In this document: positions 1-7,630 of the stretch, one piece after another | How the letters are laid out: each line of letters starts with the position of its first letter | Position numbering within the stretch: position 1 is the first letter of the stretch | Source of the DNA: Marilutibacter penaei | Lineage (GTDB): Bacteria; Pseudomonadota; Gammaproteobacteria; Xanthomonadales; Xanthomonadaceae | Assembly (NCBI RefSeq): GCF_014145395.1 | Contig: NZ_JACHTE010000006.1 | Location: 235,391-299,390, forward strand | Direction: 5' to 3' | DNA: 64,000 nucleotides | Translations under genes and position numbers: made by a program | Notes under the pieces: model-generated | Seen by the model: only the letters and a program-made list of their open reading frames with translations | What the model was told of the DNA's origin: nothing | Database searches by the model: none

Positions 1-959
1 GCATCAAGCAGGAGAAGGCGCGTCCGAACTCCGCCGCCCTGCGCGTGTTGCCGCCGCTGCTTTACGGCGACGGCCACCCGTACGCGATGCCGTTCAGCGG
101 TTCGGGTACCGAGGCCTCGATTGCCGCCCTCGAGCGCGATGAGCTGGTCGCCTACCACCGGGCCTGGGTGCGTCCGGAGGGGGCGACGCTGGTGGTGGTC
201 GGCGACACGACGCTGGACGCCGTCGTGCCCGCCTTGAACCGCCACTTCGGCGACTGGCGCGGCGCGGGCCAGGCGCCGGCAGCCATCGAGGTCCCGCACG
301 TCGATCGCCCGTCCAGCGCCAAGGTCTACCTGATCGACCAGCCCGGTTCGGTGCAGGCCAACATCTTCGCCGGCGAGCTGATGCCGCCGACCGGCAGCGA
401 TGGCGAGACCCTGCTGGCGATGGCCAATGAAGTGATCGGTGGCTCCTTCGTCGCGCGCCTCAACATGAACCTGCGCGAGGACAAGCACTGGTCCTACGGT
501 GCGCGCACGGTGCTGGTCGACGCGCTGGGCCCGCGCCCGTGGCTCGCGGTCGCGCCGGTCCAGATCGACAAGGCGGCCGAGTCGCTCGCGGAGATCCAGC
601 GCGAGGTGTCGGACTACGTCAGCGGGAAGGCTCCGCCGACGCAGGCGGAGATCGACCGGATCAAGGCCAACGAAAGCCGCAGCCTGCCCGGTGCCTATGA
701 GACGGCCGGTGCGGTGATGGGCACGATCGGTGGCATCGTCCGTTACGACCGTCCGGACGACTACGTCGTGCAGCGCAACGAGGCGATCCAGGCGATGACC
801 CCGGCCCAGGTCGCCCAGGCGTCCAGGGCGATCGACCCGTCGCAGCTGGTCTGGGTGGTGGTCGGCGACCTCGCCCAGATGGAAGCCCCGATCCGCGCGT
901 TGGACCTTGGCGAGGTGACGGTGCTCGACGCCGACGGCAAGCCGGTAGCGGCTCCGTAA
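1..959 (+). CDS. M16 family zinc-peptidase-like protein, C-terminal part (5' truncated by window edge)
   Basis: The frame is open from base 3 and runs off the left edge, so only about the last 318 residues are present. The sequence has the pattern of a second M16 (insulinase/pitrilysin) unit: a segment reading YGDGHPYAMPFSG, then VRPEGATLVVVGD, and later a stretch containing GGSFVARLNMNLREDKHWSY, which is typical of the inactive C-terminal half that helps clamp the substrate. The zinc-binding HxxEH motif would lie upstream and is not visible. The complete M16 gene at 20.9-23.6 kb has the same overall arrangement. I infer a periplasmic peptidase but cannot see a signal peptide here. Confidence 0.88.
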   Translation, partial: IKQEKARPNSAALRVLPPLLYGDGHPYAMPFSGSGTEASIAALERDELVAYHRAWVRPEGATLVVVGDTTLDAVVPALNRHFGDWRGAGQAPAAIEVPHVDRPSSAKVYLIDQPGSVQANIFAGELMPPTGSDGETLLAMANEVIGGSFVARLNMNLREDKHWSYGARTVLVDALGPRPWLAVAPVQIDKAAESLAEIQREVSDYVSGKAPPTQAEIDRIKANESRSLPGAYETAGAVMGTIGGIVRYDRPDDYVVQRNEAIQAMTPAQVAQASRAIDPSQLVWVVVGDLAQMEAPIRALDLGEVTVLDADGKPVAAP

Positions 960-1142
960 CACCTCGCTTCGGGAATGCCCCGCCGTTCAGCGGCGGGGAG
1001 GGCAGGGGGCGCTATGAATGGCCCTCTGCCCCAAGGGGTGGCGTCCAAGGGCGCCGCCCGTCCGTTCCGTGTCGTCCGGCATGGCCTTTTGCCGCGGCCG
1101 GACGCACGGTATCGTCGCCGTGAACGCCTTCCGAGGATTTCC

Positions 1143-1526
1143 ATGCCCCGCATCCACCGCACACCGTCCCTTCTTCTGGCCGTTGCCACGCTGTCCCTGA
1201 TGGCGGGCTGCACCTGGGTCCACATGGCGCCGGGCGCGAGCGCGGTACGCGTGGTCTCGGCGGGCACTGCCCCGGCCGGATGCCAGAAGCTGGGCGAGAT
1301 CAGCGTGTCGGTGAAGGACAACGTGGCCTTCTACGACCGTAACGAACTCCGGGTGCGCGAGGAACTGGAGACCCTGGCCCGCAACGAGGCACCGGGCCTG
1401 GGCGCGGACACGATCCAGCCGCTCGGCCACCCCGACGACGGCAGCCAGCGGTTCGCCGGCTTCCGTTGCAACGGCTCCACCGCGGCCCCTTCGGCGGGCA
1501 CGACCACGCACCCGATCAGCGGCTGA
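1143..1526 (+). CDS. DUF4156-type small lipoprotein
   Basis: A 127-aa protein starting at an ATG preceded by a GAGGA ribosome site; the longer open frame upstream lacks such a site. The N-terminus is basic, then a hydrophobic run ends in the lipobox LMAGC, so it should be lipidated and exported. The mature part has the DUF4156 pattern: a conserved cysteine followed by KLGEI, then ELETLARNEAPGLGADTIQP, which resembles the ELRNxAAxxGAN signature of that family. The function of the family is not known. It sits alone between the M16 gene and oleA. Confidence 0.75.
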   Translation: MPRIHRTPSLLLAVATLSLMAGCTWVHMAPGASAVRVVSAGTAPAGCQKLGEISVSVKDNVAFYDRNELRVREELETLARNEAPGLGADTIQPLGHPDDGSQRFAGFRCNGSTAAPSAGTTTHPISG

Positions 1527-1606
1527 GCCGACCATGCGGTAGCGGATGCACGGGGGCTCCCGACGCGGTATGCTGGCGTGCTATCACGATTCCGGTACAT
1601 GCCGTC

Positions 1607-2623
1607 ATGCTGTTCCAACACGTCGCCATCGCGGGCCTGGCCCATATCGACGCCCCGCGTCGCCTCAGCTCGGACGAGATCAACGAGCGGCTGAAGCCGA
1701 CCCTCGATCGTCTCGGCATCCGCATCGACGTGCTCAAGGACATCGCCGGCATCAATGCCCGCCGCCTGTGGGACGGTGAGATGCAGGCTTCCGATGCCGC
1801 CACCCTGGCCGGCGTGAAGGCGCTGGCCGATGCCGGCATCGAGCCGGACCGCGTCGGCCTGCTGGTCAACACCTCGGTCAGCCGCGACTACCTCGAGCCG
1901 TCCACGGCCAGCATCGTCGCCGGCAACCTCAAGCTGACCGAGCACTGCCAGAACTTCGACGTCGCCAACGCCTGCCTGGCCTTCATCAATGGCATGGACA
2001 TCGCCAGCCGGATGATCGAGCGCGGCGAGATCGACTATGCGCTGGTCGTCGACGGTGAAACCGCCGGCCTCGCCTACGAGAAAACGCTCGAACGCCTGTC
2101 GTCGCCCGACACCACCGAGGAGCAGTTCCGCAACGAACTCGCCACCCTCACCCTGGGCTGCGGCGCCGCCGCGATGGTCCTGGCCCGCGCCGAACTCGCT
2201 CCGGGCGCTCCGCGCTACCGCGGTGGCGTGACCCGTGCCGCCACCCAGTGGAACGGCCTGTGCCGGGGCAACCTCGACCGGATGGTCACCGATACCCGCC
2301 TGCTGCTCAGCGAGGGCCTCAAGCTGGCGCAGGCGACCTGGACCGCCGCGCGCGGGGCGCTGGGCTGGGTGGCGGACGAGCTGGACGAATTCGTGATCCA
2401 CCAGGTGAGCCAGGTCCACACCAAGGCCTTCGTCAAGGCGTTCGGCATCGATCCGAAGAAGGTGCTGACGATCTTCGGCGAGCACGGCAACATCGGTCCG
2501 GCCTCGGTGCCGATCGTCCTCAGCAAGCTGCGTGAGATGGGCCGGCTGAAAAAGGGCGACCGCGTCGCCCTGCTGGGCATCGGGTCCGGCCTGAACTGCT
2601 CGATGGCCGAAGTGGTCTGGTAA
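1607..2623 (+). CDS. oleA: OleA, acyl-CoA head-to-head condensing thiolase (long-chain olefin synthesis)
   Basis: Thiolase-fold enzyme that joins two fatty acyl-CoA molecules to a 2-alkyl-3-keto acid, the first step of long-chain olefin synthesis. The start MLFQHVAIAGLAH gives 338 residues, the length of X. campestris OleA as I recall it. Catalytic residues are visible: Cys123 in VANACLAFINGMD, Glu97 in SRDYLEPST, His265 in FVIHQVS and Asn295 in GEHGNIGPAS. They match Cys143, Glu117, His285 and Asn315 of the tagged X. campestris structure with a constant offset of 20. A FabH-like 3-oxoacyl-ACP synthase is the alternative, but the Glu and the TSVSRDYLEPST context favour OleA. Its partners oleB, oleC and oleD lie 11 kb downstream. 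Confidence 0.95.
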   Translation: MLFQHVAIAGLAHIDAPRRLSSDEINERLKPTLDRLGIRIDVLKDIAGINARRLWDGEMQASDAATLAGVKALADAGIEPDRVGLLVNTSVSRDYLEPSTASIVAGNLKLTEHCQNFDVANACLAFINGMDIASRMIERGEIDYALVVDGETAGLAYEKTLERLSSPDTTEEQFRNELATLTLGCGAAAMVLARAELAPGAPRYRGGVTRAATQWNGLCRGNLDRMVTDTRLLLSEGLKLAQATWTAARGALGWVADELDEFVIHQVSQVHTKAFVKAFGIDPKKVLTIFGEHGNIGPASVPIVLSKLREMGRLKKGDRVALLGIGSGLNCSMAEVVW

Positions 2624-2656
2624 GCGCTGCAAGCGGCGTCACCGCCGCGTCCTGCT

Positions 2657-2688
2657 GAACGCCCCGATGCGAATGCGCCGGGGCGTTC
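2657..2688 (+). terminator. Probable intrinsic terminator of oleA
   Basis: Perfect 10-bp inverted repeat GAACGCCCCG / CGGGGCGTTC with a 12-nt loop, starting 34 nt after the oleA stop and followed by a pyrimidine-rich run TCGTTTCTGTCTT. It would separate oleA transcription from the inserted block downstream. Confidence 0.7.
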
Positions 2689-2857
2689 TCGTTTCTGTCT
2701 TCGTCGCGCTGTATATCCGGGGGATGGCCTGTCCAGGCGCGAATCCGCGTTGCTGGGCATGTCCCGCTGCAGGACCGCCGTTCGACGACCCGTGGTTCGG
2801 CCCCGATAGCGGCAGCCCCATGCCCGCCCGGACACGCCCACCCAGGAGTACACCGTC

Positions 2858-2995
2858 ATGCAGGACAATCCCGCGCACAGCGCCGAGGCCGAGCGCCCGG
2901 ACACCGTCGAGGAGGCGCCCCGCCGTCCCTGGGGCTTCGTGGTGTTCGCGCTGTTGATGCTCGCCACTGGAATGGCCGTGGTGCCGACGCCCTGA
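2858..2995 (+). CDS. Small single-pass membrane protein, unknown function
   Basis: A 45-codon frame, MQDNPAHSAEAERPD..., with an AGGAG ribosome site 10 nt before the ATG. Residues 1-24 are acidic and proline-rich with an RRPW junction, and residues 25-43 form one hydrophobic segment (WGFVVFALLMLATGMAVV). I do not recognise a family. The charge pattern suggests N-terminus in the cytoplasm and one transmembrane helix. It stands between the oleA terminator and the yjfI promoter. Good ribosome site and composition make it likely to be real, though there is no homology evidence. Confidence 0.55.
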   Translation: MQDNPAHSAEAERPDTVEEAPRRPWGFVVFALLMLATGMAVVPTP

Positions 2996-3291
2996 GCGGC
3001 CTGCCGCCGGGCTCGGGGAGCGAAGGTGCAGCATCCAGCATCCCCCGCCGCGGCCACGCGAGCGTGCCCGCGCGACGCCTGCATCCGGGCAACGATGACG
3101 CTTCACGGTCCGTGTCCGTCTCGCCGCCCACCTTGCGCCGCGCGCGAAAGGTGGGCCCATGCGCCGTCCACGGGGCGCGCCGCCGCGATCACGGGCGTTA
3201 CCGCTCCCGCAAAGGATAGACGGCCGAGCGAGGCTGCCGGCGTCATCCGGCCCTTGGGTGGGACCAGCCGGTCTGAGGTCGCTCCGGCGCT

Positions 3292-3357
3292 CACATGTAA
3301 TGCGGATATCACACCACATGTAATGTGTTGACAGATGTCACATGTGATGTGTAGAGT
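3292..3357 (+). promoter_or_regulatory. Promoter and triple 13-bp palindromic operator of the yjfI-pspA-flotillin operon
   Basis: Three copies of a 13-bp element with CACAT/ATGTG half-sites begin at 3292 (CACATGTAATGCG, one half imperfect), 3315 (CACATGTAATGTG) and 3339 (CACATGTGATGTG), spaced 23 and 24 bp, about two helical turns. A perfect -35 box TTGACA (3328-3333) lies between copies two and three. A -10 candidate TAGAGT (3352-3357) follows after 18 bp. A repressor bound at copies two and three would cover the promoter. The rest of the 368-base gap before yjfI, 2996-3291, shows only one GC-rich stem-loop (3127-3134 with 3148-3155) and no coding frame I can support. Confidence 0.75.
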
Positions 3358-3363
3358 CGACCC

Positions 3364-3975
3364 ATGGAACGCAAGACCTCCGCCTACTACCAGCGCCGGC
3401 ATCGCGAGCGATTGCGCGAGATGGGGCTGGTGAAGAAGGAGCTTTGGATCCTGCCGGAGTTCGCTGACGAACTCGCGGCAGTGGAGCGACGCATGCGCCA
3501 GCCGCGAGGCTCGGTGCCTACCCAGAAGGAGAGTGGTATGAACGAGCCCAAGGTCTGGACCGCCACCGCGCTGCACGAGGCGTTGTCGGCCACGGACGCC
3601 TTCCGCAGCGGTGCGGTATCGGTGGAACTGCTGGACGGAGCCACCCCCAGCCTGCATCTGGTGATGCATGACTATGGCGACCTGCCGGTGTTCCTGGCGG
3701 TCGTGGGCGAGCAGATCGTGGTGGAAGCGCTGCTCTGGCCGCTGTCCCAGGTGGAGGATCCCGCCGCCTTCAACGAGGAAGTGCTGCGTACCCACAAGCT
3801 GTTCCCGCTGTCGACCATCGGCATCGAAGTGATCGACGGCGATCCCGTCTACATCATGTTCGGCGCACTGGATGCCAATTCCAGCCTGTCCAACGTGGTG
3901 TTCGAAATTGACACCCTGGCCGACAACGTCATCAAGGTCACCGAGGCTTTCGAACCCCGCCTGCGCGCGGCGTGA
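3364..3975 (+). CDS. yjfI: YjfI family protein (DUF2170) with an N-terminal DNA-binding-like segment
   Basis: First gene of the PspA/flotillin operon, 203 aa. Residues 1-45 (ERKTSAYYQRRHRERLREMG, then LVKKELWILPE) look like a ribbon-helix-helix type segment: a basic helix followed by a short strand, as in small antitoxin/repressor proteins. Residues 59-203 correspond to the DUF2170 (YjfI) domain, about the length of E. coli YjfI. There is no Shine-Dalgarno site before the first ATG, and the predicted transcription start falls on or next to it, so the message may be leaderless. A second in-frame ATG at 3538 has a strong AAGGAG site 6 nt upstream and would give the DUF2170 part alone. I infer that the full-length form binds the three palindromes upstream. 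pspA follows after 30 nt. Confidence 0.85.
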   Translation: MERKTSAYYQRRHRERLREMGLVKKELWILPEFADELAAVERRMRQPRGSVPTQKESGMNEPKVWTATALHEALSATDAFRSGAVSVELLDGATPSLHLVMHDYGDLPVFLAVVGEQIVVEALLWPLSQVEDPAAFNEEVLRTHKLFPLSTIGIEVIDGDPVYIMFGALDANSSLSNVVFEIDTLADNVIKVTEAFEPRLRAA

Positions 3976-4005
3976 CCGCAGCGTCCGACTTTACGGAGAG
4001 ACACC

Positions 4006-4698
4006 ATGAACATCTGGAGCAAGCTGTTGACCGCACTGCGCGGCGGTGCGAACGAGGTGGGTGAGTCGATCGTCGACGGACAGGCGCTGCGCATCCTCGA
4101 CCAGGAAATCCGTGATTCCGACGCGGAGTTGCGCCGTTCCAAGGAAGCGCTTGCCGGGATCATGGCCAAGCACAAGCTGGCCGAGGCCCGGCTGGCCCAG
4201 TCCAGCGAAAAGGTGGCCGAATACGAGGCGTACGCACTGAAGGCCCTGGCCTCGGACGACGAAGCGCTCGCGCGCGAAGTGGCCGGCAAGATCGCGGTGC
4301 TCGAGGGGGCGCGCAATGGCGAGCAGGCGCAGGTCGAGCAGTTCGCGGCCAGCATCGCGGAGCTTCGCAGGGCGATCGGCCAGGCCGAAACCAATATCCG
4401 TCGCCTGAAGCAGCAGGTGGACACGGTCAAGGCCACCGAGAGCGTCCAACGGGCGCAGGCGACGGTCGCGCACCGGTACAGCGGCTCGCAGAGCCGGATG
4501 CAGACCGCCGTGGATTCGCTGGAGCGCATCAAGCAGCGCCAGGCGGAGCGGGGCGCCCGGATGGACGCGGCCGCGGAACTGGCCCGGGACGAAGGCCAGG
4601 ATGCCGTGGACGCCAAGCTCAGGGATGCCGGCATCATCGCGGACGATGCCAGCGCGGAGTCGGTGCTGGAGCGGCTGAAACAGCAACAGGCCGGCTGA
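4006..4698 (+). CDS. PspA/IM30 (YjfJ-type) membrane-remodelling protein
   Basis: A 230-aa, almost wholly helical protein of the PspA/IM30/Vipp1 (ESCRT-III-like) superfamily. Visible signs are the amphipathic start MNIWSKLLTALRGGANEVGE, the LDQEIRDSDAELRRSKEALA segment, and long heptad-rich coiled coil between about residues 30 and 185, ending in a short acidic helix. A GGAGA ribosome site precedes the ATG. Such proteins assemble on stressed cytoplasmic membranes. No PspF, PspB or PspC gene is nearby, so this is the yjfI/yjfJ type rather than the classical psp operon. It is followed by yqiJ/yqiK partners, which links PspA and flotillin membrane scaffolds in one transcription unit. Confidence 0.92.
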   Translation: MNIWSKLLTALRGGANEVGESIVDGQALRILDQEIRDSDAELRRSKEALAGIMAKHKLAEARLAQSSEKVAEYEAYALKALASDDEALAREVAGKIAVLEGARNGEQAQVEQFAASIAELRRAIGQAETNIRRLKQQVDTVKATESVQRAQATVAHRYSGSQSRMQTAVDSLERIKQRQAERGARMDAAAELARDEGQDAVDAKLRDAGIIADDASAESVLERLKQQQAG

Positions 4699-4756
4699 GC
4701 CCCCACGGGCACTGCCTGCACGCACACGTACGCAGCGGCACGGAGGCCGCCCTCAA

Positions 4757-4776
4757 GCCGGGCATGGATGCCCGGC
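4757..4776. repeat. Intergenic perfect palindrome between pspA and yqiJ
   Basis: GCCGGGCAT and ATGCCCGGC separated by two bases form a 9-bp stem. The core (GCAT-GG-ATGC) is like that of the larger inverted repeats downstream of oleB (GGCAT-CC-ATGCC), so it may be a related short interspersed palindrome, or a processing/stability hairpin in the operon message. No U-tract follows, so I do not call it a terminator. Confidence 0.5.
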
Positions 4777-4834
4777 GACCCGACCGGTACCGCCGGCTCC
4801 GGGGCCCGCACGCCGGCATCAGGGGAGATCGCCG

Positions 4835-5488
4835 ATGGACGTATTCCTGCAGATCGTTCTGTCCTACCCGACCGTGGTCTACAGCGTGTTGCTGGCCGTG
4901 GTGGTCGTGTACTGGCTGGTCGCGATGCTCGGCATGATCGACCTGGACGCGGTGGACGGCTGGTTCGAGGCCGACCTTGACCTCGATGCGGCGGAAGCGG
5001 TCGACAGCGGCGGTTTCGCCGGCATCATGGCGCGCTTCGGCCTCGCCGGCCTGCCCCTGATGATCGTGGTCACCGTCCTGGTGCTGGTGGGCTGGCTGCT
5101 CAGCTACTTCGCCGACTACCTGCTGCTTCGCCACCTGCCCGGCGGGCTGTTCCGCCTGCTGCTGGGCAGCGGCGTGGTGCTGGCGACGCTGGTGGCGGCC
5201 GTGCCGGTCACCGGGGTGTTGCTGCGTCCCGTCCGGGCGCTCTACGACAGGCTGCGCCCCGAACCGCCGCGCTCGCTGCTGGGCATGGCGGGCACCGTCC
5301 GCAGCCCGGTGGTCGATGCCGGACAGGGCATCGCCGCGGTCGAGGACGGTGGCGCCGGGCTGGTGCTGCAGGTGCGCAGCGACGCCGCCAGCGGATTCAG
5401 GCGCGGCGACCGCGTGGTACTGCTGGAATACCTCGAGGACGTGAACGCCTACCGTGTCGTCGGCGAGGATGAATTCAGGGGGTCGTGA
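4835..5488 (+). CDS. yqiJ: YqiJ-like inner-membrane protein with C-terminal OB fold (NfeD-like)
   Basis: 217 aa with three hydrophobic segments, about residues 10-33, 68-97 and 104-129, then a soluble domain from about 145 to 217. The soluble part reads LLGMAGTVRSPVVDAGQG and later GDRVVLLEYLEDVNAYRVVG, the beta-rich pattern of the OB-fold found in NfeD/YqiJ partners of flotillins. In E. coli yqiJ directly precedes the flotillin gene yqiK, and the same order holds here (53 nt apart). I infer that it partners the flotillin in the inner membrane. The start follows a GGGGAGATCGCCG stretch. Confidence 0.85.
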   Translation: MDVFLQIVLSYPTVVYSVLLAVVVVYWLVAMLGMIDLDAVDGWFEADLDLDAAEAVDSGGFAGIMARFGLAGLPLMIVVTVLVLVGWLLSYFADYLLLRHLPGGLFRLLLGSGVVLATLVAAVPVTGVLLRPVRALYDRLRPEPPRSLLGMAGTVRSPVVDAGQGIAAVEDGGAGLVLQVRSDAASGFRRGDRVVLLEYLEDVNAYRVVGEDEFRGS

Positions 5489-5541
5489 CCACGGTGTCGC
5501 GATCCATCGGATGGACAACCCGTACTTAGGGAGATGGGGCA

Positions 5542-7524
5542 ATGGTGCTTGAACAGTTGATGCCGTTCCTGGTGGTCGTCGGCGTGGTGATCGTGGCGAT
5601 CTTCGGGCTTTTCGGCCTGGTGAAGGCCTTCTACGTGAAGGTGCCGCAGGGCACCGCGTTGATCGTGAACGACCTGTCGGCCACGCCGAAGGTCCACTTC
5701 ACCGGTGCCATGGTGCTGCCGGTGATCTACAAGCAGGAGTTCATGAAGATCTCCCTGATCACGCTGGAAGTCGACCGGCGTGGCAAGGATGGACTCATCT
5801 GCCAGGACAACATGCGCGCCGACATCACGGTCGCCTTCTACCTGCGCGTCAACGAGACCCAGCAGGACGTCCTCAAGGTGGCGAAGGCGATCGGCGTCGA
5901 TCGCGCCTCCGACCGCGTCGCGGTCAACGAGCTGTTCAACGCCAAGTTCTCCGAGGCGCTGAAGACCGTCGGCAAGCAGATCGATTTCGTGAAGCTGTTC
6001 GAGAACCGGCAGGAGTTCCGGGACCGCATCATCGAGGTCATCGGCAACGACCTGAACGGCTATGTCCTCGAAGACGTGGCGATCGACTACCTCGAGCAGA
6101 CGCCCAAGGCCTCGCTCGATCCCAGCAACATCCTCGACGCCGAGGGCATCCGGAAGATCACCGAGCTGACCGCGGCGCAGAACGTCATCACCAATGAGCT
6201 CTCGCGCAACGAAGAGCTGGCGATCAAGAAGAAGAACGTCGAGACCCGCGAGGCCATGCTCGCGCTGGAACGCCAGCAGGCCGACGCCGAGGCGCGCCAG
6301 AAGCGCGAGATCGAGACGATCCGTGCGCGCGAGGAAGCGGAGACGCTGAAAGTGCAGGAGGAAGAGCGCCTCAAGGCCGAGCAGGCGCGCATCGGCGTGC
6401 AGGAACAACTCGACATCCGCGAGGAGAACCGCCTGCGTGAAGTCGAGGTTGCCCAGCAGAACCGCCAGCGGGCGGTGGTCATCGAAGTCGAGAAGGTCAC
6501 CCGCGCGAAGGACCTGGAGGTCGTTTCGCGCGAGCGCGAGGTGGAGCTGCAGAAGATCGAGAAGGAAAAGGCGCTGGAGGAACAGCGCAAGGAGATCGCC
6601 AACGTCATCCGCGAGCGCGTCGCGGTCGAGAAGACCGTCGCGCAGGAAGAGGAGCGCATCAAGGAGGTGCGCGAGGTGTCCGAGGCGGACCGCCAGAAGC
6701 AGGTCACCATCCTCGATGCGCAGGCCCGTGCCGAGCAGGAACTGGTGCGGCAGGTGAAGCAGGCCGAGGCCGACGAAACGGCGGCACGCCACAAGGCGGT
6801 CGAAGTGACGGTGCTGGCGCAGGCGGACCTGGAGGCGGCGGCCAAGCAGTCCGAAGCCAAGAAGAAGCTGGCGGAAGGTGTCGAGGCGGAGCGCGCCGCG
6901 CCGGGCCTGGCCGACGCACGCGTGCGCGAAGTGACAGCGGCGGCGCTGGAGAAGGAGGGCCTGGCCGAAGCGAAGGTCATCGCCGAGAAGCTGACCGCCG
7001 AGGCGCGGGGCGACAAGGAGAAGGGGCTCACCGAGGCCAAGGTGCTGGAGGAGAAGCTGTCGGCGCAGGCGCGCGGCGAGCAGTCGCTGGGCGAGGCCAA
7101 GGCCAAGGCCACGCGCGACGTCGGCCTGTCCGAGGCCGAGGTGCTGCTGACGAAGTTGAAGTCCGAGGCCGAGGGACTGGAGGACAAGTTCGCATCGCTG
7201 GAAGCGCTGTCCGAGAACGCCCGTTCCCACGAAGAGTTCCGCATGCAGCTTGAGAAGAGCTTTGAGCAGGCGATTGCGGGGATCGAGGCCAACAAGGACA
7301 TTGCCCGTGAGCAGGCCGAGGTGCTGGCGACCGCGCTGGGCAAGGCCAACATCGACATCGTCGGGGGCGAAGGCGAGTTCTTCAATTCCTTCGCGAAGGC
7401 GCTGTCGGTCGGCAAGGCCATCGAGGGCGTGGCCGGCAAGAGCCCGATCGTGCAGGAACTGCTCGAGAAGCTGGCATCGATCAAGACCGGCGACCGCAAG
7501 GACGGGTCCGCGCTGGATCCCTGA
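5542..7524 (+). CDS. yqiK: Flotillin family protein (YqiK-like)
   Basis: 660 aa, somewhat longer than the E. coli YqiK I recall (about 550 aa). One N-terminal membrane anchor (about residues 8-30, PFLVVVGVVIVAIFGLFGLV) is followed by the SPFH/band-7 domain (about 33-220, including VKVPQGTALIVND and YVLEDVAIDYLEQTPKASLD). A very long charged coiled coil (about 225-540) comes next, then a hydrophobic-rich C-terminal segment with the oligomerisation-type pattern seen in flotillins. Between about residues 473 and 540 the coil contains imperfect 22-residue repeats of the type GLAEAKVIAEKLTAEARGDK / GLTEAKVLEEKLSAQARGEQ. A ribosome site GGGAGATGGGGCA precedes the ATG. It is expected to form oligomeric scaffolds in the inner membrane, here with YqiJ and PspA. 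Confidence 0.93.
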   Translation: MVLEQLMPFLVVVGVVIVAIFGLFGLVKAFYVKVPQGTALIVNDLSATPKVHFTGAMVLPVIYKQEFMKISLITLEVDRRGKDGLICQDNMRADITVAFYLRVNETQQDVLKVAKAIGVDRASDRVAVNELFNAKFSEALKTVGKQIDFVKLFENRQEFRDRIIEVIGNDLNGYVLEDVAIDYLEQTPKASLDPSNILDAEGIRKITELTAAQNVITNELSRNEELAIKKKNVETREAMLALERQQADAEARQKREIETIRAREEAETLKVQEEERLKAEQARIGVQEQLDIREENRLREVEVAQQNRQRAVVIEVEKVTRAKDLEVVSREREVELQKIEKEKALEEQRKEIANVIRERVAVEKTVAQEEERIKEVREVSEADRQKQVTILDAQARAEQELVRQVKQAEADETAARHKAVEVTVLAQADLEAAAKQSEAKKKLAEGVEAERAAPGLADARVREVTAAALEKEGLAEAKVIAEKLTAEARGDKEKGLTEAKVLEEKLSAQARGEQSLGEAKAKATRDVGLSEAEVLLTKLKSEAEGLEDKFASLEALSENARSHEEFRMQLEKSFEQAIAGIEANKDIAREQAEVLATALGKANIDIVGGEGEFFNSFAKALSVGKAIEGVAGKSPIVQELLEKLASIKTGDRKDGSALDP

Positions 7525-7529
7525 TCCGG

Positions 7530-7588
7530 CGTCCGGCCGGGGCGGCGCGCCGGCCGGACGGGAGGGCGGCACGGCCATGCGCCGTGCC
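7530..7588 (+). other. Two consecutive stem-loops between flotillin and ATPase genes
   Basis: An 11-bp perfect stem CGTCCGGCCGG / CCGGCCGGACG (7530-7540 with 7550-7560) is followed by an 8-bp perfect stem GGCACGGC / GCCGTGCC (7568-7575 with 7581-7588). Neither is followed by a T-run. They start 5 nt after the yqiK stop and fill the 106-nt gap, so they may set the ratio of the upstream membrane genes to the large ATPase gene by partial termination or RNA processing. Confidence 0.6.
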
Positions 7589-7630
7589 ACGACATGACGT
7601 GGCCCCGGCAAGGGGTGGGGAAGGCAGGCG

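Noticed and set aside
3338..3347. TCACATGTGA as a CRP/Clp-type site before yjfI
   Set aside because: The CRP consensus needs a 6-bp spacer between TGTGA and TCACA; here the halves are in the opposite order with no spacer, and the triple 13-mer explains the bases better.
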